Source: Gibbula magus
Lineage: Eukaryota; Mollusca; Gastropoda; Trochida; Trochidae
Length of the DNA: 64,000 nt
Direction: 5' to 3'
Assembly (NCBI GenBank): GCA_936450465.1
Contig: OW388299.1
Location: forward strand, 41,737,548 to 41,801,547
Shown: in pieces, positions 35,246 through 48,725 of the stretch
Position numbering within the stretch: position 1 is the stretch's first letter
Layout: every line of letters begins with the position of its first letter
The notes under the pieces: generated by a model
The model's database searches: none
Told to the model about the DNA's origin: nothing
What the model saw: the letters and a program-made list of their open reading frames with translations, nothing else
Position numbers and translations under genes: made by a program

Positions 35246-38200
35246 GGCCCCAAATGTCATATAAGTATTTTAACAATGATAGTTAATTGATAATATACAA
35301 TATTATTAATTCCTGAAAAGTAGTCATTATCAACCATTTTATATCAGCCAATTGATCAATGTCAATGAATCCGTTTTATGCCCGTATATTTGTTGAACTT
35401 GTTGGTAGTGCTAAACAGTTAGACTATCTTCCATATTAGATATACGCTAACCGAGGGAACAATCCTCGATTTACAAAATAAAATGTTCTTTTTCGAGACA
35501 ATTTACTTGTTGCAAAGAACTACAAAGGGAAATCTTAGTCATCAAAATGATAAATATTTGCTCGCAAGATGAAATGTAAAGCCTCATTTCTCTATATTTA
35601 TAGGATCATGATGAAGGACAGTGGATGGTTAATGTTGCCTTGAGGAGAAGAGCAGCAATAACAATAAACTGTTATTGCAACAATCTCCCTCAGCGTAGAC
35701 CATGTTATGATCGTGTTATGACATATACGGGATATGTTACAGCACTTATCAGACACTTCCTATACATAATGTAACTACTAGTCGTTATCAACCTATCAGT
35801 AATCGTCACAATTTCACACATAAGCCAGTAACATTGCCTATTAACCCATATCTGCTGTTTCAGCAGCAGTGCACAACTCGTAATTGTCACAATTAATATA
35901 CATTGATATAAACAATGATATAACAAGCCACCACTCCCTTTCTAAAACGTTTTTAACTTCATTTGATCCAGGTTGCAATTTCAGGGGAAGTTTTTATTCA
36001 TCTCATTTTACCAACAAATTCGGTATGGTTCAATGGGGCATATATGTGCTTTATCCTTTTCAAACAGTGACCAGTTTAACTTCCTCTTGAACAAACTACG
36101 GAATAGAGCACTTTGAGAGTATCTGATTTCTAATGGTCAGTATCACAAATCAGTGGTCAACAAGTGGACAGGCACTCATGGGAAACCATCACTCATGGTC
36201 CACTATTTGTTTTGTACATTTGGGAGTTTCCCCTCAAACAAAGACATATTGTCATCTTCTGAACTTATTCTTTGATCAAATATGGGGACGTGATTTGGGA
36301 TTTGGGATTTCACTTATCTCGCTAGCTCACGTGTCTTGTTTTGTTCCTAGAAAATAACATAGTTTACTCAATCAAGACAGAATTTAACAACAAACAGCTG
36401 CAACTGCGTTGTCACAATATTATGAACAACTTTATATAAACTTATATTACATTTTGCTAATTGATAATATGGATATGTCCAAATATCAAATCAGTAACAG
36501 CTCAATGATTTTAAAAAAGTAAGTTGAAATGCATGCACACTTTCACGTCAGATCTATCATGTCTAAATTGAAGTACATCTGTCTCGTATAAAATAATGGG
36601 AACATACTGTACATCCTTTTTTTAGGAAATTGTCGTCACATTTTTCGTGAATTTTGATATTCATGTTAATAGATTATTTCTACTTCATATTAGGGTTGTA
36701 TTATCTATTCGGTTGTAAATAAATTACAAAACGCTTTGAAATCTATTGATTGGTTTTTATTAAAACTACCAGTTTGGTGAATGTTTACTTTTTTACAAAA
36801 CGTTTTTTAGAGAGTGCACATGTCCATATCAGGTTAAAACATCATTGTTTGACAAACGTTATTAACATCTAATGAACTGATATCAGGAAATGGTATGGAC
36901 AAACATTTAATAGGTTCAAAATGCTTGTATACAATGATATATATATATATATATATATGGAAAGTTTAAGTTGTTTTTTTGACGATTTCGTTGTGAAATT
37001 AACAATTGAAATGTTGAGAAATTACGTTGAATTATGACTATCGTCAATAATGAGATTACTCCAGTGACGTCACAGGAGTTATCGCTACAGGGACCACATC
37101 CTCGCAGATTTTCATTCTGGCCGCTCGGGCTAAGTAAGTTTTTTTAAAAGAAAAGCCATATATTAGTAATTTATTGGCTGATTTCAGAAATTTTAAATCG
37201 AGCCATTGTGAAATTGAAATCAAGGTTTGATGAATTCGAAATTGACCATATGGCATGACATCTAACCTTGGCGCACATTTTGGCAACGCGTTTGTTTTGG
37301 GTTTTTTTTTAAAAAATCCTCGATACCATTATCAATTTACTTTTTATTATCGAGATACAACGAAAGACATGAAAGGGAATTGTTTAATAGCCTTACGTTC
37401 TTCGATAACAAAGTGCACATTTTTCGGATGTTGCTTTTTAACGGAGGATACATTCAAATTCAGTTTGTATTTCAAACGTGATCTTTTACAGAGCAAATCC
37501 TATGCATTGATTCTTAAATAGTAAAGCATTCAATTTATTCGGTGTATTTAACATTAATACCTTTTGTATATGAGTATACAAGTTATAAGTCACACAATAA
37601 CTTACCTATATTTTCATATTTCCACTACGATTTTCCATCCAGGTCGATGAAACAATCTTATCTTTGACATTAATCTCTACCAGGAAATTATTTAATTATC
37701 TGACAAAAAGTGCCTAAACTTTTCTAAAAGTTCCAGATACACATCATAATTGGTCATAAACTTTATTTATACCCTCGCTTTTAATGCAAGTAACTGCAAT
37801 GATTGAATGGAATTAGTCTCGGGGAAATAGGCACTTTATGTGCTGAAGTCAAGCCAAGGGCATCTTACCAAGACATTTCTTACTGCACTGCATGTTTAAT
37901 CAAACAATTTATAAGTAAACTTCCCTTGCAAGCAAAACCGCACGCCAGTCTTCACCATAGACTAATATAACCCTTGCTGCATGTCGTTATATTCAATATA
38001 CTTCCTTAGCAATGAGCACTAATGCATTGGAAAAGTAATTTCTTAGATCATGAAAGTACCATGAAATGATTTTGATGTAAAGTGATACTTGATTGATTGA
38101 TCAATAATGTTAAATAGCTAAATTAGTGTCATTGACTCTCATTGAATACAATTCAGAAGTAGTAAGTAGTTTGGTGTGTTATCTAATAACAAATTGCTTC

Positions 38201-39080
38201 GTTGAGTCATATTTCATGTTTGAAACGTTTGTTCCAATTTGTATGTGGTAAAGATTATCGAGAACTGGTTTCTGGATTTCTTAATGGAATTTTAAATGAC
38301 ACATATTCTAGTGGCTCGGTTGGAGCTACACCTGTTTAAGAACAGTGAAACTGTCTCTCGATAAGATGGGGATATTCAGCTTTTGATCCAAGGTTTTGTA
38401 CCACTAGTTTCTTTAAGCCGATCAGCCATTGAATAAATGCTAACAGCAAGTATCTTGGACTCACTTTAATGGAATTAGCCAAAGTTGCTCAATGATGATA
38501 AGATCAGATAAAAGACCATTATTCACCAGACGGTTAATCGTGAGCTTTGACCGAAATGTTGTAACAAGACCTCAAGACACTTTTTTTTCATTTTTCGGTT
38601 TATACACATGAAGTCGACTTTACACATTACCGAGTTGAAAATAGATCTGCTTCTTTGATTTGTATAAATTAGAATATTGTAACTCTCCGTTAATCCAGAT
38701 TATGGTCTTAGTCAAATATTCATTGGATCAATGGGATTGTTCCTTGTGAAAAAAAAAAATTAATAATAAAAAAATAGCACATGCTCATCGTCATATAAAA
38801 GCTAGATGTTGTATAGGAAGTATCCATTCATTAAAATCATAGTAGAAAAATAAGCATAATTAAACTAGTTATAACGCAAAAGGGATCATCTGCATATCTC
38901 ATGGTACATTTACTACAATATACGTTATATACTTGATTACTAAGGTCAGACAAGCAGGAACAACTCTGGTATAAAAAATAATTTTTACAATTTCAAATAC
39001 ATAACATTTCGTAAATTGATTTAAATTTATTTCAAACAACAAATAAGCGCATATCAGAGTTCATGTCATTCCATCTTGTG
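35246..39080. other. No gene recognised
   Basis: AT-rich DNA with a short (TA)n at 36937-36958 and the dispersed repeat match near 37180-37270. The 88-codon frame at 37255-37521 has no motif. Confidence 0.45.
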
Positions 39081-39089
39081 TCATCTAGA

Positions 39090-39262
39090 CAACCACTCCA
39101 CGTAAGCATCTCAGAGATGTTGTGAGACATCGAATAACTTTGTTTGATATGTCACATGGTCCTCTAGAGCTTCTTTCCAGGCTGGTGGTCTCTTCCTTAT
39201 TCGCCTTCCGAGACAGCCCCACAACTGTTCAATAGGTGATAAATAAGGAAAAAGTGACGTTT
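39090..39262 (-). pseudogene. Tc1/mariner-type transposase C-terminal remnant
   Basis: On the minus strand a frame reads PYLSPIEQLWGCLGRRIRKR, then PPAWKKALEDHV and LFDVSQHL, a TGA, DAYVEWLSR and another TGA. PxLSPIEQLWGxLxRRxR is the block around the third catalytic residue in Tc1-like transposases; the usual PDLSPIE has Tyr in place of Asp here. The N-terminal part and the other catalytic residues are not recognisable. Confidence 0.6.
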
Positions 39263-40930
39263 GAAGCACCACGTACGTTGTTGTTGTGTTTTATTTGAAG
39301 AAAAACGTCTGATGTATCTGTTACGCCCATGGTGACGGGTCAAGGTCCCTCCACAGATATGCCCACTGTACCGAATTCTGAATTCCTAATTCCGAATTCT
39401 GACTGATCTTTATAATACTGTTGATTGACTCATTGCTCGCCCAAGTGTTGTTGAAACCGAGTCTGCAATAATTGTTTCTGAAGTAAAGAGCTCAGATTTA
39501 TGTCCTGTAGGCATGACGTATATCTGATCCGTGTCTGTCAACAGTCTTACCTGTCTGATGAAAATTAGTTTTTCTAGTGGTGGCATCTTGATATATAATT
39601 TTGTGAGACCCTTTCATGTAATTCCCATGCCCATGCCTGTTCATCGTTGCTCTGAAATTAACATTTGCATTTTAAAGTTTTAAAATTTTCGAAAGTATAA
39701 ACCATGATTCAAGAAAAATGTATTCTTACAAAAAAATTCTATGCAATTGACCATAGAAAAGTTGCTTTTTGGTGATTAATCATACAACAATTTGAAATAT
39801 AAAAAAATTAATATAAATTGATAGTTTCTTTTTGGGACATGTTTATGTCCCCGTTTGAGAAACACTCGAAATATTGGAGATATAGCATATCATATACATC
39901 ATAATCATACATAGACATCTCCACATACACAACTGTTTCTTGACCCTTTACTTCATCTAGCCAAGTTGGCAAAAATGTTCCCTGAAACAAATGCTCACGG
40001 AAAGATATTCAAATCTGGCCAACCACATGACTTTGTTTGTAGATGTGTTTCCTTATCCTTATTTAAAAGCTTTACGATTTTAGTTTACGATGGTTCCTTG
40101 CTGTTATCGAAGTTTGTCCATTTGTGAAAGTTGGATGGGGCAAATGAGACCTTTCGAAGTGAACAGAAATTTCAATTAGTATACAAAGAAGACCCAATTC
40201 ATCTTATGACTGAACTTTATTGAATTAGTCTCGTAAGCAGTATAATTGTTTTAAATGAAGTTGGAAACAGACAGGATAAGGTGATGCGGACTGATTATAA
40301 AATTAAACCTCAATGGATGCTATCAAGACAGGTAGATAATTAGTTTATTAATATTGGATAAAAATTGCAATTAAGCCCATGATAAGAGTATTATCCTCAG
40401 TTACTGTGAAAAATGTTATGACAATAATTATCATCAAATTGTTAGAATTACAGTTCTAATGAGATCTAATGAGAATTTGGCTTGAATTATCAGATAATGT
40501 CTCTTTGGATTTCATCAATAAACTAGATCCATACTTACTGGATAAACTTAAGACCTCAATAGAACATAGAAGAGTCATCTCAAATTATTTTGTGACAGCT
40601 AATAACAGATCAAACACTCATCCAATCAGATAACATAAAACAGATGTAGCACTGCAGAAATGTGTATCTTGTGAATAGGAATGTTAAATTGTCATGCAAT
40701 GGTTAGAAGTATGCAACTTCAAGTAAATACTGGTTAATCTTATCTTCCCCGACATGCAAAAATCACACTGAGATATCTAAGTGATACCAATGCCAGATAC
40801 TAGGAAATTCTAACCGAATTCTTTACGAATAGGACATTTATGATACTTTTCTACATTGTTTACTTAACATACTGTTACCTTTCAGTCACCCTAGGGTGAC
40901 ATATCAAGGTGTTAACATATCTCATTAAAA
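39263..40930. other. No gene recognised
   Basis: Possible upstream debris of the Tc1-like element, but I could not read a convincing frame. The GAATTCTGAATTCC palindromic cluster near 39373-39400 is the only structure noted. Confidence 0.4.
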
Positions 40931-40934
40931 AGTT

Positions 40935-41760
40935 ATGCTGACTCCACACAGATCCATCTGTTCCTTGGGCCATTGTTTCGCATGTCATCTACAAGAGCAT
41001 ATGTACAAATTGGAAACTGTAATCAAGGATTGGACGACAGCAGACTGTCTGAGACTGAATGTTGAGACGACAGAAGTTCTAATCATTATCTCAAGGCGAG
41101 TTGCGGAACATTCCCCTCTACCGGATCTCGACATTGATGGTCATATCATCATCCCAAGTCCTCAGGCATGACACTTGTCATTGACTCTCTTCTGACTTTT
41201 GATGCCCATATCAAGTCATTGTGCTGCAAGTCTTTCTACTACATGTCGCAAATCTGGCGTCACCGTGATGAGAGAACAGTCTTTTCATGGATCCATGTAT
41301 ATATTACATCTCGGATGGATTACTGAAATTGCTTACTCTGTGGTTTGCCTAAATCCTCGTTAGCAAAACACAAACCTTTGCAGAAATTACTGCTAAACGT
41401 ATCTCAAGTTTACACAAACGCTATCACATTATCCTTGTTCTGCAGAAATTACAATAGCACACCATATCAGAACTTATAAAATACAAAGTTGTCCAACTTG
41501 ATTTTAAATGCCTCAATAAGCCAGCTCAAAAGTGTGGTCTTTTTTAGGGATCGATCATTCCAAGGGACAGAACCCTCTCTCATGGATCAACTCCCACTGG
41601 AGTGAAGGGCCGTCCACAACCTCAAACTGTACAAATGTAAACTAGGACTGAACCTTTCCAGAAAAAAAACATAGTCCAGCTCTTTATTCTTGTTGTTCAG
41701 AGAGCGCTACTAAGCAATAATTATGGACTTGAATTGGTGTTATATAAATATTTGTATATA
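40935..41760 (+). pseudogene. LINE reverse transcriptase 3' remnant
   Basis: Shifting frames read IKDWTTADCLRLNVETTEVL, PLPDLDIDGHIIIPS, VIDSLLTFDAHIKSLC, FSWIHVYITSRMDY then a stop in place of a Cys-containing codon, and NCLLCGLPKSSLAKHKPLQK. This is the order seen after the catalytic domain in CR1-type LINEs (compare LSRLDYCNS in the 31.1-kb copy), but from a different, much older lineage. Further downstream the frames are broken. The 3' end is near GAGCGCTACTAAGCAATAAT (41703-41722). Confidence 0.7.
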
Positions 41761-43190
41761 TTTTGATAGTATAACTGGACCATAACTGTCAAATAAATTG
41801 AAACAAATTTAATGACAAAACAAGGATACATGTCTTAAGCTACTTGTGTTTGTGGTGCAATTGGCAGTTCATATATTTCTAGTTTAATGAAATACAATTT
41901 TCTATTTACAAACATTACTCGTATCTATGCTGTGGTGTTCTTTGCTTTCGACAATCCTATTTGATAGCAATAATACTAGGCCAATGTTTATGGCTCCTAT
42001 ATCTAAATACACACCATGAGGGCTGAAAATGAATAACACATACATGAGGTAAACAAATATAAACATTTTGAAAAGTTTGGTAACAACTTCAGATAACCAG
42101 GGAGGGATTTCCAGTTTGTTGATCGCATCTTCTTGAAAGATTAGTATCCAGATAATTTGATATTTGATTTTGGTATTGTTGATTTTTGTCAAGATCCTAT
42201 GATATTCATTGTATATATCACATATTGCTCCTTTCTCAATTTTGAAAATTGCCTTGATTTTGATATAGAAAAAAAATAGAAAACGGCCAATATTAGATCA
42301 CCCTTCAGTACATGTTCTGTTCTTCATGTTGATAAATATTTACAAAATATACTGGACACAAGGTGGTGCTAGTTTAGATTATTATCACAATCACTGGCTT
42401 CCGCATTTACGACTGCTGTCTGATTTATAAGAGAACCAGACACTGGTCTAAAACTATTTTCACATAATGTATAAATTAGGAATTCGTTTTCCCCAGATAA
42501 ATCATGGATTAACATAACAAGCATGACAATCTTAAGTTCAATGTGGTTATCATTGCTGTTCCTATTTACAGAACTGATGAAGTATAATGGGACAGTGTCA
42601 CATCTAGTGTCAAGCTAACCAAGACTTGATGAATGAATATACTGAATAGAGATTACAGAAGACAATAACACATTACCCGAGGTGTCAGATGAGAGTGACA
42701 TTACTAAAGACACGTATAACTGAGAGTAAATATTGGGGAAACTTGGAATGAAGCATCGTTTTCATAATTATATTATTAATTTTAATTGCATGATTTCTGA
42801 CCATTATTATTGCAATTAGTTAGATATCATTAGTGTTATTGCAGGGGTCCTCAAAAGTTATTAATATCATTACAATTAATCGAGTGAATATCATAATGCA
42901 AATCGAGTTATAAGTTTACATTAAGAATATTAAATTGCAATATGAAATATCAGATACTTTGCCATGAAAATATTCTATCATCGCAATTTTCTCAACAATA
43001 TCAGCCATATCTTCTCAATCGTATATACATGTGTATGGTAGTAAAGTACACAAAAAGGGAAAAAGGAACTTTATGAATGAAATGGTGAAAAGGTGATAGA
43101 TAGCAAATCTCACGAAATGGTTTGAAAGAGCATACATATGTGATACATGTATAAAAGAGGTGTTATCAGTATACGTTTATATGCTGATAC
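41761..43190. other. No gene recognised
   Basis: AT-rich DNA. The 96-codon minus frame at 41902-42192 has no motif and lies in repeat-poor, low-complexity sequence. Confidence 0.4.
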
Positions 43191-43259
43191 ATACATTTAT
43201 CATCCAAAACTGGGTTCCAGGGGAGATATTGCTCCTCTCCTAGGAGATATCGTTTTGAC

Positions 43260-43625
43260 AGTAGATTTTGAACAATGCCCCGTTGGCGTCAGCTACATGA
43301 CATCACACTGATTTTGCATCATCAAGTTATGACATCACAATGTTATGACGTCATAATCACGATGACGTCACAATGCTATGACATCACAGCACCGGAAGCC
43401 AAATGGCAGTTTTGTGTTCAGATATGTTAATTTGTCATTGAAAACTAATGAAGAATGATTTTGGGTGATAAATAGAATCTCACCCTCGTGTCTTCTGATA
43501 TGAAATATATCAACACTCGTTGATAAAAGTCAAAATATCCTCGGCAAGCCTCGGATATTTGTAACTTTTATCAACTCGTGTTGATATATTTGATATCAGA
43601 AGACACTTGGGTGAGATTCTCTATG
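43260..43625. repeat. TGACGTCA-rich block followed by a nested palindrome
   Basis: Several TGACATCA or TGACGTCA sites lie at 43300-43390. Then arms 43474-43530 and 43563-43623 form an inverted repeat of about 57 bp (TCTCACCCTCGTGTCTTCTG against TCTCACCCAAGTGTCTTCTG from the other strand). The loop is itself palindromic (ATATCCTCGGC / GCCTCGGATAT). Confidence 0.8.
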
Positions 43626-44489
43626 TACACACTTGCCACTGCTGGGGAAATAGTAACTTGGACGAGAACATGTCTACACCAGCTTTGTTCTACGTTTCCC
43701 TGCCAAGATGAATATCTGATTTCAATATAATTAATGACACCTCATGTCGAATTCATTGTGTATTTTATTGAGTAATTGAATTTACAAATGGCATGTCTTT
43801 TGAAATTGAGGTTTGAAGTTAAGATAAGATGAATGATTTCTGACTCGTTGACTCTGACAGGTTGACTGACAAACTATCGGCTCAGAACTCCAATACAGCG
43901 CCCTTTTCAGCGATGTTAAGCGTCTCCTTTCAGCATTGATTTCATATTCCATGCAGATGCCTTTCGTTTCATTGAAATGCATCAGATTGTTCAAACATTA
44001 TTTTTAAAATTTGCTTTAGTTTAAAAATAGAAAGAAATAATAACTTCTTGATTATCATCCTTATCATCTTCATGTGTTCACTAAACCCGATCCCTGTACA
44101 ATTAAGAAAATCAACATTGGTTGAAAAGAAAGGCTATTACATTAGACACTGTATCCTCTAACTCAAACATGATATTAACAGTCTAGTGAGCACTTACGTC
44201 TTGATACGGTCAGACAGAATTGTATCATTTATTAGGACGAGCCAGTAGAGTCTGGTAGAGGTTTGACCGCCGTGCACTATGTGAGCAGGATATTGGTGGA
44301 CATGGTTGATTGATTGAGTGTAAAACAGTATGACTAGTACATACGACTACACCAACCACCTTTCTAATTTAATAACGTCATCTGAATAAAAGTCTGACAG
44401 TATTAGATGCATTCGTATGTGTCGACATTTAAACTGTTATCGAATGTGTGTGGTGTTTGTGTTTGTATTTGTCTTGCACTTGAATATGT

Positions 44490-44640
44490 AAGGCAATAGA
44501 ATAGCTCAGTGGTCAGGATGCTAGGTTTTGGATCATGAAGTCCGAGGTTTGAATCCTGAGAGAGGTTTAACCGTCTATATCATTGTCAGTGCAGAACAAA
44601 TCATGGTTCGCTTGTTCCAATTGCCGCTCTCAAGTTTCAT
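44490..44640 (+). repeat. tRNA-derived SINE head
   Basis: AATAGCTCAGTGGTCAGGAT contains box A, and GAGGTTTGAATCCTG is box B, spaced as in a tRNA. The following GTGCAGAACAAATCATGGTTCG resembles the SINE body. No tail is recognised. Confidence 0.6.
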
Positions 44641-47610
44641 CCGAATTCATTAACATGATATTAGTATAAAACTATTAATTGATATTGTTTCTGAATAATA
44701 ACTTCTTAAATGTTAACTAGTAGCTATCAACCTGATGAAATAGTAAGCATATGCTTCGTCCTTTCGCATTATGAAAATAATTATTGTTAAACGAAACTCT
44801 TGTTGATCTCATGTATTATACATCTAAATGCATGACCTGTAGAAAGAATGGGCGTATAATAAATAAAATCGAAGTATATATAATGATCGTGTTACTTTGA
44901 GGCAATGATGTAAAACAATATATCAAATAACAATAAGTTAGGTGTTTGTGCATCTAATTGTGTAGTCTAGCGATAGTTACGGTCTCCTTTTATTCTTTAG
45001 ATGTTTCAAACAGTCCAAAATAGAACACAGTCGGGGGGAAAAGCAATGAAACAGGATAATCTTTCTTTTTTTATATTTTGTATTACTAACAAATGCGGAT
45101 CTTTAATGTAATGTGTACATGTAATATGCAGATCAACGTATATATGGCGCATGCCCAGTGTGATTATATATAAATTTAATCATATCAAAGAAATAAGATC
45201 CCCAGGAAATTAACAAATCAGTTAGTATGCCCATGTAACACATTTATTGAGAGATAATGAAATGGGCTGTCTGTATGTGGGTTTGCCTCAAAACAGAAAA
45301 TCTCTATATCGAGATCAGCATTGTGTGTGATCCGAAAGAGTGAATTCATCCTCGTCCTTAATGACAATGTAAATCGGTGTTTGGACCGATAAAATACACA
45401 ATGCTTTTATTTATAAGTCACTAAAGCAAAAACATCGAATATAAAATGTCACAACATGTTTTAAAATACAACCTTGAAATATGTAACATTCTTTATATGT
45501 AGGGTGAATTCATCACCGATGATTTTGAAAGTTAATTTAAAGACAAAATGTTGAGAGACTAAGGGCTGGTTATAGGAATAAAGTTTCATTTTGCAATAGA
45601 TTTCATACGTAATTATTATCCGTATACTATGATTACATGCAATCTCGGTGATATTTCTGGAAATTAGAAAGAGGTCGCATTACCCCGAGAATTATTTGAC
45701 TGAACGGGTTCTATTTGTTACGGTTGGGTAACTATACTATATTTATTTACAACATTTTTGTTTAAATCATTCAACAATGTTTCTGCAGAGACAGAAGTGA
45801 CTGTCATAGACAACATGCATGAGCAAACACCAGTCCAAAGTAAAGTAAAGTAAGTAAAGATTGTGTGCATCAGAAAGTACTAATCATTGTATGAAAAGGT
45901 CAGTATTTGATTAACATCCTTATGTCCCCTTGTTAACAATCATTTCATACATCATTTTACAATCATTCTACACTGACATCCAGACCGCAGCTAACACATT
46001 ATCAGAAGTATACTTACATGATGCATATGATATCATTAACTAGAACAATTTGATCAGGTGAGTGGTCAATGACAGTCAACTGAATGATTTCCAGAAGGCC
46101 TAAGGTCAAACGTTAGATTATCCATCAAGATCTAGTGGGGAGAGCCTATTGCTTCATTTGTCCTGGAGACAGTTGGATTCACAACGTCCAAAAGTATATT
46201 CCATTTAATAACAGGAAATTGAGATAAGTTTTCCAGACAAGTAAATTCTGCCGATTAAATCCTTAATGTGTCCCATTGTGCATATCTAAAATGAATGGCT
46301 TTCAAATTATGACAGTATTTCGCTTCATTTGTTCTTAATGGACAGAGGCAGCTGCAATTCTAATGACAAACATCGTTCTACCCTTGTAGCTTTTCAAAAT
46401 ACAAATGAAAAAGCTATCGCTGCTTCCATACATGTATGCCTTTCTTTCCACTTGGCCAAAGCAAACACAAGACCAAGGCACATTAGGGGGGTGTGAATGC
46501 CGTTGCCTATTAATGAGATTATGGTTCACAAACCAGCTTTTATATCTAAACCTAAGTAAAACATAACTCATATCCAGCTACTTTATGTTACGATTTCGAT
46601 GACACTGAGGGGCAAAAGAAGATACACAATTCGAACACAAAATGTTTCTGCTTGTGATTAGGGTATATCTCGTAAAGTGATATACAAAATTTACTTCATG
46701 AGAATGGTACTTAATATTTTACATCTGTTCAGAATAAAGTGAATATAATGATAATGTAATGTATAATGATTTAATATGAAATGTTATGAAATATAGTACA
46801 AGATATTGTTGGTCTAATGTACCTACTTGGGCTTTCAATCATATCTCATAGTTGCCATAGGATGTCATAAAACAAGCAGAAACCATATTTCACTCTCCTC
46901 TCTCCTGATAAAGGATATTTCAATACAAAATTCTAAATGCCATTTTTTTTGCAGAAACACGAACAGATAATGTTTCAAAATATCATTTCATATTGGCTTG
47001 AAGATACATGGTGTAATCATGTGTCGGTCGGTTCTATCCCTCATGGATTAAAACATAATTTTATTGCATTTTACCTTGCGCCCCTTGGTTAGTGTGTGTG
47101 CTTTAAAGCATGTTACACATGCATCCTTTATCTTAATTCATGTATGACGTCATTAAACTCAGGTATTATTGTTATTACACCCATTCCAAATATTTTGCAA
47201 ACACTTCATTTTATTGACGGATCCTCGTGCCGTGGGTGTGTCATTGCAGACTCCTTCATTCGTCAGCTGTACTTTCCATTTGCCTTTCCATTGGGAAACA
47301 GAAAATGAGAGTTTATTAATAATGTAGGTGGAACATACTTCAAGGCAAAGATTTGCCTTCGTTTTTCTACAAACCTTATATAGGACCGACACATTATCAC
47401 TGTCATCTTTCTTGTTGATAGCTTTGACATGAAAGACAATTTTGTAATGACTTATTTTTGTTCGAAAGTACGAATCACATATTGTATCTTCTGAGAGATG
47501 CATGGCCATTTAATGTGAACAGACAAATGTAAGTTTTATAATCGCCAAACGTGGGATTATTGTAGTTCCCTTCCTTTTGATAAAGACTTATCACAGTTTG
47601 ATGAATGTTT
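44641..47610. other. No gene recognised
   Basis: AT-rich DNA. Frames at 46335-46571 (-) and 47159-47509 (-) show no motif and no supporting splice context. Confidence 0.45.
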
Positions 47611-47617
47611 TATATAT

Positions 47618-47652
47618 GTACATGCATATGTATATGTATATGTATATGTATA
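47618..47652. repeat. (TATATG)n microsatellite
   Basis: About five TATATG units, slightly imperfect at the left. Confidence 0.9.
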
Positions 47653-48465
47653 ACAGAATTAAGTTGAATTTGAAAACATGCTCCTGGGACCTTTTGCGCA
47701 GGTGAACATTCAGATCTGAAGAATATCACTTTGGTGTCACTTAACAATTGTTTTTCATCATTCGGAGTTTGAATCGATCAGCACTGAGGTTATCAGGTGG
47801 GATAACCACAAGTTTGATTTTGATTGATTGAGAAAATGTATTTTGATTAGTTCAGAAAACATCAGGTCAACCATTACACTGTAATACCACAACGCATAGA
47901 GTAATCATATCTATAAAGTAATGCCATTCATGTTGATCTAGATTGCATGAACAAATATCGAAGATGAAATATTTGGTTTTATTGCAATGAAGGTTAGATA
48001 AGCCAGTGGTATAGTATAAAGTTGACTAACATGTCCTTTATGTTATTTTCACCTTTACTTTACTCTAAGTGGATATGATCTACCCCCAGAAAAGCAAGTC
48101 TGAATTCAGATTTAAAGGACATTTGAAATTCCCATTTCTCCCAGGCTTTTACCCAGCATTTACGTCATTTTTAGATTATTCATATGACTTAATAAATAAA
48201 TCAGGGTTCTAGGGACTCCAGGATTCAGGAAACAAGAACAAAGGTTCAGATCTGTCTCTTCATATCCGACTCTCTCAGAGATTTTAGTTTCTCAGTCTGA
48301 TCGAACAATACTGAGAACAAAGTATGAAAGCAGCTGGTTCGCTAAACCTGTAACTATAATTTGGACAGACAAACAAATATGACTGATCAGTTAACTGCTG
48401 CCCGGACAGATGAACAAACCTTTACTAATCCTGTTAATGTTACTCTGACACATATACAAAACATG

Positions 48466-48725
48466 ATTGAACAGGGGCGGGATATCGGATTAGCACGTTC
48501 GCCTTCGGATCAAGAGGGTTCGAATCTCGCCAACTTTGTCTTCAGTAGAGAACTGTTCTACATGTAATAAGGTTTGGGTGCAATGCTACAATGAATTTCA
48601 GCGCAGTACCACACATTCACTGCAATGCATAACGACATTGCGGGGTTTCAGCCTGCCATAATACTAGCAACTGCAGAGAAACTGTTGAAAGTGACGTTAA
48701 AACCCCAACTCATCTCACCTCAGCA
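48466..48725 (+). repeat. tRNA-derived SINE, nearly complete
   Basis: The head has GGATTAGCACGTTCG (box A region) and a good box B, GGTTCGAATCTC. The body includes TGCAATGCATAACGACATTG and CCATAATACTAGCAAC, and the tail is GACGTTAAAACCCCAACTC then ATCTCACC. This is the best-preserved member of the family in the window. Confidence 0.8.

Noticed and set aside
44490..44580. Working tRNA gene
   Set aside because: Box A and box B are present, but I could not fold a convincing acceptor stem and SINE-like sequence follows.
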